Below, piece by piece: positions 1-6,996 of a DNA stretch of 11,759 nucleotides; within the stretch, counting starts at the first letter, position 1, and each line of letters begins with the position of its first letter. Below the pieces are notes generated by a model. That model saw only the letters and a program-made list of their open reading frames with translations, did not search any database and was not told the origin of the DNA. The stretch is from contig JBAXLO010000148.1 in the NCBI GenBank assembly GCA_037134755.1, positions 1 to 11,759 on the forward strand, written 5' to 3'. Position numbers and translations under genes: made by a program. This stretch comes from JBAXLO01 sp037134755 (lineage in GTDB: Bacteria > Bacteroidota > Bacteroidia > Bacteroidales > JACABE01).

Positions 1-361
1 AATCATATCTAATAGTATCAGTAGAGAAATCAACTGAATCACTCCAGGTTTCTATACTATTTCTATGTTTAATTTCTATATAATGGTATCCGGTTATTCC
101 TGCTGATAATGAAATTGTAATTAAACCATTATTATTTAAATTAACTCCATAAAAAACAGTATCAATAGGAAATGAAGAAACAACATCAGCAGTAATATTC
201 GTTTTTCTAATCAAAACCATAAGAGTATCAACTATAGTACCCGGAAAATTTTTATATAAATCACCGGTATCCCAATTTAAACCAAGTGTTTGATTCATTA
301 AACCTGTAGTACTATTAAAATATTCCTGAAGCATAGCAGTAATTTTTAATGTTTTTGTTTG
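1..361 (-). other. C-terminal beta module of the giant protein, cut by the window edge
   Basis: Residues about 2110-2229 contain LKITAMLQEYFNSTTGLMNQ, a central VDTLMVLIRK, and LSAGITGYHYIEIKHRNSIE followed by TWSDSVDF. The last stretch is familiar from the C-termini of many Bacteroidota extracellular proteins. There, from general recall, it precedes a short Asp-rich, dockerin-like calcium-binding segment and sometimes a sorting signal. Neither can be seen here because the window ends. I infer roughly another 100 residues before the stop. Confidence 0.65.
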
Positions 362-3300
362 AGGAAGCAAAGTAGTTATTGTCCCAGTAAGAGGTGCTGC
401 TGTTAAATAAACAGGACCATCTGTACAGGATAAAACATTAGCTGCAAATATATAATAATAGTATGGTGTGTTCATATTCAGATTTATATCAGAAATATTT
501 GTGCCTGTTTGATATGACACCACTACACCTCCTCCTAAAGGATCATTAGTATTGTATGTAGTCCCGTTAAGAGGTGCTACACTTAAAGAGCTTAATGTAC
601 TTCTTACTATTAAATAATGGTCTGCTTCTGAAGCGATGAAAGAACCACTAACAGTGGTAGTGCCAGATGCTAAAATAATATTTGAAGGTTGTGTCACAGG
701 ATAAGGGAATGACACTGTAGCAATAGTTGAATTAGCAGAAGAACATGCACCACTGGTAACAACAGCTCTGAAATAAGTTGTAACTGTTATATTAGGTGTT
801 GTTAATGAAGCTGTAGTTGCTCCACTTCCACCAGTAACATTTGTCCAATTGGTATTACCATCGGCTGACTGTTCCCATTGGATAGTTCCATTATAAGCAG
901 TTAATGTTATAGAAGTATTACCATTATAACATATTAATGGATTAGTTGCAGTAGCTGTTCCACCAACTGATAGATTATTTACTGTAACCATTGCAGAAGT
1001 TGAATTAGTGGCCGAACATACACCACTGGTAACATAAGCTCTGTAATAAGTTGTAGTTGTTAGATCAGGTGTTGTGTAAGTATCAGTAGTTGCACCGCTT
1101 CCACCTATTGCAATTGACCAATTCAAATTGTCAGAAGATTGTTGCCATTCTATAGTACCTGTATATCCGGTTAAAGTAATAGTTGTACTGCTTCCATTAC
1201 ATAATGAAGAAGTTGTGGCTGTAGCTGTGCCGCCAACTGAAGGAGTAATAACATTAAATGCACCTGAAATAGCACTGCTAACATTTGTTCCACATCCTGT
1301 AACAACACAATAATAATAAAGAGTTCCAACTGTTGTGGCTTGAGGAGTGTAGGTATTCGTTTCTGCACCATTAAATGAACCAAGAGAAGTTCCTCCGGAA
1401 GTACTTGCAGCTGTATTACTATACCATTGATATGTTATGTTAATACCGGTAGCTGTTACTGAGATTGGAGTAAAAGTACCATTAAGGCATGTTGTTTGTG
1501 TTGCAGTAGACTGACTATTTATTGCTGTAGTGCCAACTGTAACAACAGGACAAACTTTTACTGTAGAATTACGTAGTTTAGTACCATAGGTTCCTCCCCA
1601 AACTGGTACACTATAGCTTGCATCTTCAAAATAAACATATCTTACGCCGGTTCCATAATTGCTAAAAATATTACTTGTAGTAGTCCATGGTACGTTATTA
1701 CCAAGATTAGTATATCCAGGAGTACCTGGTGTAGTATAGGTAGAAGGATTAGACCATGATGTTACTGAAGCTGAAGCTGAATTTCGTAACTGAGTTAACA
1801 ATCCATACCATCCAGCTGCATCAGCTCTAGTACTAAATTCATCAGAAACATATATGTATGGTTGTTCATCTAATTCAGTTGTTGAATAACCGGCAGCTAC
1901 TAAATCAATAATTTGAGATTTATATGCTGATGTATAAGTAGTAACAAAATTTACAGGAGTGTTTTCTGTTGCCCACGTACCGGTAAAAGTCCAACCGGTA
2001 GCTGTTCCTAAATCTCCGCTTGGATTTACAATAAGATCACCGGTAGAAATACATCCTTTTGCATCTATTACATTAATTAGTTGATAATTTGTAGTTGCTG
2101 TTGGACTAACTGAAAATGTGCTTCCGTTATACAAAGCACTTACTACGGTATTTGTACCTCCTGAAGGAAGATAGGTTAATGTAAACGGACCGGCAGAATT
2201 ACCGACATTGAAAGTTAAATTTGTAGAGCCTCCCGGACAAATTATTGTAGAACCGGAAAGTATAGGAGTTGTTGTGTAGGGGTTATTTACTGTAGCTGTA
2301 TAACTACTTGTGCTGGTTGCTGTGCCGATAAGAGTTGATACTGCAACTGTTCCATTAGAGGCAGTACCTATCATTGCTGTTATTAAGCTAGGGCTGTGAA
2401 CTGTAAAACTTGTTACTGAAATTCCTCCTACACTAACTGTTAAGGCTCCCGAAAGACTTGTCCCGTTAATAGTAAGTATTCCACCAACACAACCGGTTGA
2501 TGAACCCAGACTTGTTATTACTGGGGGGAATGTAGATGCACTGCCGCTAAGTGGTGATGCAACTGTATATACAGGACCACCCGAACAGTTCGTATTGTTA
2601 ACAGCATATACATAATAATAATAGGTATTTGAAAGACTAATATTATTATTATCATTGAATGATGTTCCTGTTTGATATGCAACAACAGTATCGTTATTAA
2701 TACCCGATATTATCTGACCGGCAGAATATGTAATTCCGTTGAGAGGTGTTGTAGGATTAGAACTTGCACTACGTACTATCAAATAATGATCAGCACTTGG
2801 TGTGCCGTTTGAAGCTGTAAATGAACCGGTAATAGCAGAAGAGTTTGGAGTTAAAACTAAAGCGGTAGGTTGATTTGCCGGATAGCTGCAACCTGTATAG
2901 GTATTATTTGTAAGTGGAGATGTTGCGAAATAAATAGGACCATTAGTACACCCTGACAAATTAGATGCAAACACATAATAATAATAAAGTGTAGCAGATG
3001 TTAGAGGTCCAATATCAGAAAATGATGTTCCTGTTTGATATGCGATAACTGTACCCTCTCCTAATGGAGTGCCATTAGTATATGTAGTCCCATTTGCAGG
3101 TGTTGCATTAAGTGAACTTGAAGTGCTTCTTACTATAAGATAATGGTTAGCATTAGCTGAGGCAGTATAAGAACCCGAAATAGTAGTTGGAGTTGTTGTA
3201 AAAGTTAAGCCTGTAGGTTGAGTTAAAGGAGACACGCAATAAGTATAGGCATTATTACTTATTGAATTTGCTGAATAATATGGTCCACCCATGCAGATAG

Positions 3301-6300
3301 CATTAGCCGAATAAACAAAATAATAATAAAGTGTACCCGGTGTAAGATTAACATCTGTAAATGATGTTCCTGACTGATATGCCACAACTGTACCGCCTCC
3401 TAATGAAGAACCATCAGCATAAGTAGTAGTAAAAGGTGCTGTACTTAGCGAACTTGCTGTACTTCTAATTATTAAATAATAATCAGGTGCAGGTGAAACT
3501 GCTGCAAAAGTGCCTCCCATAGTTGTGGCAGCTGGTGTTAGAGTTATACTACCACTTGGATCAGCCGGAGTAGTACATGGGATATTAGATAAAGTAGATG
3601 CATACCCAGTAAGTGGCGAAGTAGTTAAATAAGAAGGAAGACCCGTACATGTTTCATTAACAGCAAAAACATAATAATAATATACTGTTAATGGATTAAG
3701 ACCATTATCAGTAAAAGTTGTGCTATTTGTATATGATACAACAGTATCACCAGGGAATGATGTAACATCACCTGCGACGTAAGTGGTTCCGTTAAGTGGT
3801 AATGTTGAGCCAAATGTACTTGTTGTGCTTCTTACTATCAAATAATGATCTGCACCTGCAGATGCTGTAAATGATCCATTAATGAAAGTTAAATCAGGAA
3901 CTAGCTGTAATTGGGTTGGCTGAGCAACAGGATTAATATTAAATGCTTCAGATATAGGACTTGTTTGATCGGAGCCGCAGCTTCCGTGAACGGTACAATA
4001 ATAATAGAGTGTTCCGTTTGCTGCAACTTGTGGAGTATATGAACTGGTAGTAGCTCCATTGCCTGTAAGTGTTGTCCCTCCTATGGTACTTGCATGAGTA
4101 TTGCTGAACCATTGATAAGTTAATGTTCCTGTTCCATTAGCTATTACTGAAATTGGATTAAATGAACCGCTAATACATGTTGATTGGGTTGCAGGACTTG
4201 AAGAGCTAATACTTGTAGTTGGTAATAAAGTTACAGATGTACTTCCTATGCTTGTAGGACATATCCCACTCAAAGTCTTTATATAAACATTATAAGAAGC
4301 AGCTGTTGATGGAGGTGTGTATGAATTGGTAGACTGATAAGTTGAACCTCCATTAAAAGAGTATTGATATTCTTCCGGATATGTAATAGATAAATTTTGT
4401 ATATACGTTTGTTCATAAGAACCACCTGTTCGAGCTGAAATGTTATAAATCCATGAAGATTTATTGGCTGATGCATAAGCCGCAGGCAAAGCAACATTGA
4501 TCAAAGTTGTGCCACCAACACTAACAGTCAACTGATTTGAGCTGTTTACAGTTATAACAATAGTTACAAAACCAGACGATTCAATTGCAGATGTAGAAAT
4601 ATTACCTGATAAATTGACACCATTAAATTTTGCACTAATATATGGTCCTCCGTTACCGGAATATGTTTCTTCGCAAATACTCAAACCTGTACCTGAGCCT
4701 TGTTCGCAGCCATTTACTGCAGGGTTGGCAATATCTCCGCCATAATTAAAACTCATGCCATCAGCATAATTACCACCAGAATTATAAATAGATTGCTGGA
4801 AAGATGCTGTAAATTGTGATGTGTTGTAACTATTAGGATTGCTTACATAAAATCCACCTAACTGGCTAGCCACATTTTCGGTAATATGTAATGATCCATT
4901 TAAATATGCAGCGTTGCCGGTAATAAAAGTATTAGCCGGAGCTGAGGCTAAAGTTGAATTTATCAGTGTTGCTGTTACTGTATTGTTTATTGTAACTGTA
5001 GCAGGAGTGGTTGTGCCTCCCGGACATATTGCTTGTGTAGCAGGTAATACGGTAGCACTTGTCGTACCATTTACTATAAATGCTCCTGAAACAGAACTGG
5101 TTGCTGAACAACTGCTTATTGATACTATGCAATAATAATAAAGTGTACCTACTGTAGTGGCTGGTGGCGTATAACTGCTGTTAGTTGCTTCTGAAAGTAT
5201 AGATCCTCCTGTTGTACTTGCACTGGTATTACTGTACCATTGATAGCCTAAATTGCTTCCTGTAGCAGATACTGAAATAGGTGAAAATGTTCCACCCTGA
5301 CACTGTGTTTGTGTTGCTGTGGATTGACTGCTTATGGTTGGAAGAGGATTAACAACAGTTGCACCTGAAATAGCACTGGTAGCAGTTCCACATCCTGACG
5401 CAATGCAATAATAATAAAGTGTTCCAGCTGTAGTATTTTGTGGTGTATAACTGCTGCTGGTAGCTCCTGATATTAAAGTTCCTCCCGTAGTACTTGCACT
5501 AGTATTGCTATACCATTGATATGATAAACCGGCTCCTGTAGCAGTTACACTAATAGGAGTAAATGTCCCACCCTGGCATTGTGTTTGTGCAGGTGTATTT
5601 TGACTGCTTATTGCTGTAGTAGGATTTACAATAAACGCACCTGAAACAGCACTGGTTACTGAGCAGTTTGTTGTTGATACCACACAGTAGTAATAAAGTG
5701 TTCCTACAGTGGTGGATAATGGTGTATAACTGCTGGAAGTAGCTCCTGAAAGTAAGGTGCCTCCGATGTTGCTGGCAGTTGTGTTACTATACCACTGATA
5801 AGTCTTAGTTGCGGAACCTCCGGCTGTAACTGATATCGCAGTAAAACTAACACCCTGACATTTTGTTTGTGCTGCTGTTGATTGACTGCTTATGTATTCA
5901 TAAGTAGCATAAGTAGCAGTAAATGTAGGTTTCGTTGTGCCGCCCAATGTTCCCGTATAACCATTTACAGAGTTATCAGTTAAAGTAGTTGTACCGGTTC
6001 CTTGATCCATTGTGTAATATGCTACAAGTCCCGTTTCGTTTCCTGCTAACTTTGTGTTCATTACAGCATTTGTAAGTTGTGATGAACTTAGTGCAGTATT
6101 CCAAATTCTAACCTCATCAATATTGCCTTTAAAGAAAGCATTTGTTTGTGTAACTCCCATTTTCATGTAGTTCCCTATTTCCAAAATATTAACGTTTGGA
6201 GTACGGCTATCAGTATTAGACCCATTAGAAACACCATCAACATAAATTGTTACGGTACTTCCACTTTTTACAATAGCTACATTATGCCATGCATTATTGT

Positions 6301-6688
6301 TGATTGCCGTAGTTCCTGTAATAGCACTCCCCCATCCACCAATATCTGCTCCGTATTGTAGATAGCCTGTTGTTCCGGTAAATCCCATCCTAAATTGGAT
6401 ATTATTAGTATTGGTTGTACTGGTGCTACCCCATCCAACAATCTCTGCACAGTCAGCAGCAGACGTTGCTGATGTTTTTATCCATGCCTGAATAGTATAG
6501 TTAGTGGTGTAGGGAACACTACTAGATACATAGCTGTTGGTCGAGTTTCCAAATAAGAGGCTATAGCAACCACTTTGTGCAAAACATGTGCCCGTAATAA
6601 ATAGAAAGAAAACGCCAAGTATTATTTTTATAATACTTGTGCGTACTACCTTCTTCAACTTCATAAGTAAAACGTTTGTTTTTTTCAT
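1..6688 (-). CDS. Giant secreted multidomain lectin/adhesin-like protein (LamG, Ig, L-type lectin, FN3, IPT, FBA modules), 3' end beyond window
   Basis: The frame starting at ATG 6688 was read codon by codon to position 2 and holds 2229 codons without a stop, so the C-terminus lies outside the window. Residues 1-37 form a signal peptide: a basic N-region, the hydrophobic run IILGVFFLFI, and likely cleavage at CFA|QSG. A second in-frame ATG at 6664 (MKLKKVV) gives a more usual signal-peptide length and is an equally good start; no ribosome binding site decides between them. Module order by residue: LamG about 38-260; three Ig-like units 264-541; L-type-lectin-like 590-770; Ig-like 824-920; four FN3-like units 921-1386; IPT/TIG-like 1387-1467; Ig-like 1468-1550; FBA-like 1551-1714; Ig-like 1715-1813; two Ig-like 1815-1993; FN3-like 1991-2110; C-terminal beta module 2110 onward. 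This is the plan of an exported, probably surface-attached binding protein. No catalytic domain is seen. It follows the upstream minus-strand gene after 86 bases. Export by T9SS is likely but unproven, because the expected sorting domain would lie beyond the edge. Confidence 0.93.
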   Translation of the reverse strand, partial: MKKTNVLLMKLKKVVRTSIIKIILGVFFLFITGTCFAQSGCYSLLFGNSTNSYVSSSVPYTTNYTIQAWIKTSATSAADCAEIVGWGSTSTTNTNNIQFRMGFTGTTGYLQYGADIGGWGSAITGTTAINNNAWHNVAIVKSGSTVTIYVDGVSNGSNTDSRTPNVNILEIGNYMKMGVTQTNAFFKGNIDEVRIWNTALSSSQLTNAVMNTKLAGNETGLVAYYTMDQGTGTTTLTDNSVNGYTGTLGGTTKPTFTATYATYEYISSQSTAAQTKCQGVSFTAISVTAGGSATKTYQWYSNTTASNIGGTLLSGATSSSYTPLSTTVGTLYYYCVVSTTNCSVTSAVSGAFIVNPTTAISSQNTPAQTQCQGGTFTPISVTATGAGLSYQWYSNTSASTTGGTLISGATSSSYTPQNTTAGTLYYYCIASGCGTATSAISGATVVNPLPTISSQSTATQTQCQGGTFSPISVSATGSNLGYQWYSNTSASTTGGSILSEATNSSYTPPATTVGTLYYYCIVSISSCSATSSVSGAFIVNGTTSATVLPATQAICPGGTTTPATVTINNTVTATLINSTLASAPANTFITGNAAYLNGSLHITENVASQLGGFYVSNPNSYNTSQFTASFQQSIYNSGGNYADGMSFNYGGDIANPAVNGCEQGSGTGLSICEETYSGNGGPYISAKFNGVNLSGNISTSAIESSGFVTIVITVNSSNQLTVSVGGTTLINVALPAAYASANKSSWIYNISARTGGSYEQTYIQNLSITYPEEYQYSFNGGSTYQSTNSYTPPSTAASYNVYIKTLSGICPTSIGSTSVTLLPTTSISSSSPATQSTCISGSFNPISVIANGTGTLTYQWFSNTHASTIGGTTLTGNGATTSSYTPQVAANGTLYYYCTVHGSCGSDQTSPISEAFNINPVAQPTQLQLVPDLTFINGSFTASAGADHYLIVRSTTSTFGSTLPLNGTTYVAGDVTSFPGDTVVSYTNSTTFTDNGLNPLTVYYYYVFAVNETCTGLPSYLTTSPLTGYASTLSNIPCTTPADPSGSITLTPAATTMGGTFAAVSPAPDYYLIIRSTASSLSTAPFTTTYADGSSLGGGTVVAYQSGTSFTDVNLTPGTLYYYFVYSANAICMGGPYYSANSISNNAYTYCVSPLTQPTGLTFTTTPTTISGSYTASANANHYLIVRSTSSSLNATPANGTTYTNGTPLGEGTVIAYQTGTSFSDIGPLTSATLYYYYVFASNLSGCTNGPIYFATSPLTNNTYTGCSYPANQPTALVLTPNSSAITGSFTASNGTPSADHYLIVRSASSNPTTPLNGITYSAGQIISGINNDTVVAYQTGTSFNDNNNISLSNTYYYYVYAVNNTNCSGGPVYTVASPLSGSASTFPPVITSLGSSTGCVGGILTINGTSLSGALTVSVGGISVTSFTVHSPSLITAMIGTASNGTVAVSTLIGTATSTSSYTATVNNPYTTTPILSGSTIICPGGSTNLTFNVGNSAGPFTLTYLPSGGTNTVVSALYNGSTFSVSPTATTNYQLINVIDAKGCISTGDLIVNPSGDLGTATGWTFTGTWATENTPVNFVTTYTSAYKSQIIDLVAAGYSTTELDEQPYIYVSDEFSTRADAAGWYGLLTQLRNSASASVTSWSNPSTYTTPGTPGYTNLGNNVPWTTTSNIFSNYGTGVRYVYFEDASYSVPVWGGTYGTKLRNSTVKVCPVVTVGTTAINSQSTATQTTCLNGTFTPISVTATGINITYQWYSNTAASTSGGTSLGSFNGAETNTYTPQATTVGTLYYYCVVTGCGTNVSSAISGAFNVITPSVGGTATATTSSLCNGSSTTITLTGYTGTIEWQQSSDNLNWSIAIGGSGATTDTYTTPDLTTTTYYRAYVTSGVCSATNSTSAMVTVNNLSVGGTATATNPLICYNGNTSITLTAYNGTIQWEQSADGNTNWTNVTGGSGATTASLTTPNITVTTYFRAVVTSGACSSANSTIATVSFPYPVTQPSNIILASGTTTVSGSFIASEADHYLIVRSTLSSLSVAPLNGTTYNTNDPLGGGVVVSYQTGTNISDINLNMNTPYYYYIFAANVLSCTDGPVYLTAAPLTGTITTLLPQTKTLKITAMLQEYFNSTTGLMNQTLGLNWDTGDLYKNFPGTIVDTLMVLIRKTNITADVVSSFPIDTVFYGVNLNNNGLITISLSAGITGYHYIEIKHRNSIETWSDSVDFSTDTIRYD
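362..718 (-). repeat. Fifth FN3-like repeat
   Basis: Residues about 1991-2110 repeat the FN3-like unit of 2530-3928: QPSNIIL, GSFIASEADHYLIVRS, APLNGTTY, LGGGVVVSYQTGTN, YYYYIFAANVLSC and a closing APLTGTI. It is physically apart from the four-unit array and joins the Ig units to the C-terminal module. Confidence 0.82.
712..1245 (-). repeat. Two tandem Ig-like repeats of a second type (about 89 residues)
   Basis: Two units (about 979-1245 and 712-978) share SVGGTATAT, a Cys-containing C.G...ITLT.Y.GTI.W.QS, NW, GGSGATT, TTP, TTTYYRA or VTTYFRA, VTSG.CS and NST. They resemble the bacterial Ig-like/SprB-type repeats of gliding adhesins, with a conserved Trp and two Cys per unit, and are distinct from the YQWYSNT family upstream. 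Confidence 0.8.
1250..1546 (-). repeat. Fifth Ig-like repeat of the YQWYSNT family
   Basis: Residues about 1715-1813 follow the FBA-like domain and repeat the first array: NSQSTATQTTCLNG, FTPISVTATG, TYQWYSNTAAS, a SYTP-equivalent (TYTPQATT), GTLYYYCVV and ISGAFNV. The DNA around the YQWYSNT codons closely resembles the copies at 5200-5560, although more than 3.6 kb separates them. Confidence 0.82.
1548..2036 (-). other. F-box-associated (FBA)-like glycan-binding domain in a bacterial protein
   Basis: Residues about 1551-1714 read like the FBA domain of eukaryotic Fbs1/FBXO2: GWTFTGTW; then KSQIIDL(V)AAGY; ELDEQPYIYVSDEFSTRADA with GWYGLL; then SNYGTGVRYVYFEDAS; and VPVWGGTYGTKLRNSTVKV. Recalled FBXO2 has KAQVIDL(Q)AEGY, LD...QPAIVVKDWYSGRSDA, DYGPGVRFVRFEHG and VYWKGWFGARVTNSSVWV in the same order and spacing. 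Trp1697 (codon 1598-1600) matches the Trp of Fbs1's Tyr-Trp-Lys glycan-contact loop, while the Tyr and Lys positions read Val and Gly. In Fbs1 this galactose-binding-like sandwich binds the chitobiose core of N-glycans. Ligand binding here is inferred only, since two of the contact residues differ. Confidence 0.75.
2287..2530 (-). other. IPT/TIG-like Ig domain
   Basis: Residues about 1387-1467 match the IPT/TIG pattern: PPVITSLGSSTGCVGG, then LTINGTSLSGA, VSVGGISVTSF, SPSLITAMIGTASNG and TVAVSTLIGTAT. In IPT/TIG domains the motif order PxIxSxxP...GG.(V/L)xIxGxxL...VxxGG...S...I.A..(P).G..GxVxV is diagnostic, and each element is here. The domain is followed at 2040-2286 by one Ig-like unit (residues 1468-1550) with IICPGGSTNLTF and TTNYQLINVIDAKGC, resembling SprB-type adhesin repeats. 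Confidence 0.75.
2530..3928 (-). repeat. Four tandem FN3-like repeats (about 115-120 residues each)
   Basis: Residues 921-1386 hold four units, at about 3600-3928, 3236-3599, 2891-3235 and 2530-2890. Each contains QPT or an equivalent start, GSFTAS, (D/N)HYLIVRS (YYLIIRS in the second unit), L..TP(L)NGTTY, GDTVV or GGGTVVAYQ, TSF.D, YYYYVFA.N and a C..GP.Y closing, ending in PL.G or an equivalent. The LIVRS core falls near 3840, 3475, 3140 and 2785. A fifth unit lies at about 362-718, apart from the array. These fibronectin type III-like spacers are common in Bacteroidota T9SS cargo and usually have no catalytic role. Confidence 0.85.
3929..4219 (-). repeat. Fourth Ig-like repeat, between lectin and FN3 array
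   Basis: Residues 824-920 repeat the first Ig array's pattern: SSSSPATQSTC, NPISV, LTYQWFSNT, IGGTTL, SSYTPQ, GTLYYYCTV and an ending in EAFNINP. One insertion (GNGA) sits before SSYTP. The preceding linker (residues 771-823) looks like a shortened Ig/PKD-like element with SYTPPSTAASYNVYI. The separation of this unit from its three relatives by the lectin domain suggests the lectin was inserted into, or assembled between, Ig units. Confidence 0.82.
4379..4921 (-). other. L-type (legume) lectin-like domain
   Basis: Residues about 590-770 show the concanavalin A-like L-type lectin pattern: AYLNGSLHIT at the start, FTASFQQSIYNSGG, YADGMSFNYGGD, GTGLSICEETYS, GGPYISAKFNG, then FVTIVITVNSSNQLTVSVGG and a closing YIQNLSITYP. 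The ADGMSF...GD element matches the ADG(I/F)xF segment that carries a conserved acidic metal/sugar-site residue in L-type lectins. Known L-type lectins (plant lectins, ERGIC-53) bind mannose-type or complex glycans. Whether this copy keeps a working metal and sugar site is not certain, because the Asn of the canonical loop was not identified. It differs in sequence from the N-terminal LamG domain of the same protein. Confidence 0.75.
5066..5899 (-). repeat. Three tandem Ig-like repeats (about 92 residues each)
   Basis: Residues 264-356, 357-448 and 449-541 are three head-to-tail units of 279, 276 and 279 bases. Each unit runs SSQ(S/N)T.AQT.CQG, then ISV.A, YQWYSNT, a glycine-rich stretch, a SYTP motif, GTLYYYC and finally SGAF/SGAT. 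Two cysteines per unit (in CQG and YYYC) sit where an Ig-type disulfide would be. DNA identity between units is visibly high around the YQWYSNT segment, which suggests recent duplication or gene conversion. Related units recur at 3929-4219 and about 1250-1546. Their likely role is as spacers that hold the binding domains away from the cell. Confidence 0.88.
5900..6577 (-). other. LamG (concanavalin A-like) domain of the giant protein
   Basis: Residues about 38-263 have the LamG_3 layout: CYSLLFG at the mature N-terminus, TIQAWIKT, WHNVAIVKSG, VTIYVDGV, GNIDEVRIWNTALSS, and the closing GLVAYYTMDQGTG. The motifs DEVRIWN and LVAYYxMDxG are hallmarks of this jelly-roll family in Bacteroidota surface proteins. 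The fold commonly binds glycans or proteins, but the ligand cannot be read from sequence. A short linker ending in the first SSQSTAAQT sequence leads into the Ig-like array. Confidence 0.85.
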
Positions 6689-6774
6689 TTTAAAGTAAAT
6701 TTAATTATACAATTATTGAATTATTTATTTATTATAGTTGTTTGTAAATATCTTTTTAAATTAAATGTTTAAAC
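6689..6774 (-). other. AT-rich intergenic gap between the LamG-Omp28 gene and the giant gene
   Basis: These 86 bases are almost entirely A and T. No GC-rich hairpin followed by a T run is present, and no convincing Bacteroidota promoter (TTG, spacer, TAnnTTTG) was found. A weak inverted repeat (AATTGTATAATT) lies close to the start codon, too AT-rich to call. The spacing fits either a leader or readthrough from the upstream gene. Confidence 0.5.
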
Positions 6775-6996
6775 CTATCGAAACATTAGTTTCTTAATCT
6801 CTATTTTGTCTTTATTGCTAACCTTTAATATATATATACCCGAAGCATAGTTTGAGAGATTGAATGTTGTATTCTCTCCATTCCATTGAAATTCTTTAAT
6901 AACATTGCCCATCAGATTATATATAGCAACATTACAGGTATTATCTGGTATATTATTTGCTGTAAGATTAAACTCCCCAGTTGATGGATTAGGATA
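6775..6996 (-). repeat. T9SS type A sorting-domain cassette, copy 1
   Basis: This segment encodes the last 74 residues of the LamG-Omp28 protein, from IYPNPSTGEF to KKLMFR and TAG. It aligns without gaps to 9201-9422, exactly 2426 bases away. Counted by hand, 29 of 220 bases and 10 of 73 residues (from YPNP) differ. The type A C-terminal domain directs export across the outer membrane through the T9SS and is usually removed on attachment at the surface. Confidence 0.9.

Noticed and set aside
1128..1383. Short open frames on both strands (61 and 70 codons) inside the giant gene
   Set aside because: They lie in other frames of the repeat array, have low-complexity Val/Leu-rich translations, and have no signal or domain; the minus-strand frame of the giant gene is unbroken through them.
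4914..5135. Overlapping short frames on both strands within the Ig-like array
   Set aside because: They are shadows of repetitive coding sequence; no start context or family resemblance was seen.
362..5899. Possible CRISPR array, suggested by the many repeated blocks
   Set aside because: The repeats are about 270-360 bases, diverged, and in frame with a continuous coding sequence; no short identical repeats with regular spacers occur.
6146..6361. Plus-strand 71-codon frame
   Set aside because: It lies antisense within the clearly coding LamG domain, with a Cys/Ser/Ile-rich translation and no recognisable features.
6662..6688. Whether the giant gene begins at 6688 or at 6664
   Set aside because: Not reported as a separate gene or finding, because both starts give a usable signal peptide and the same mature protein; 6688 was kept as the longer frame.
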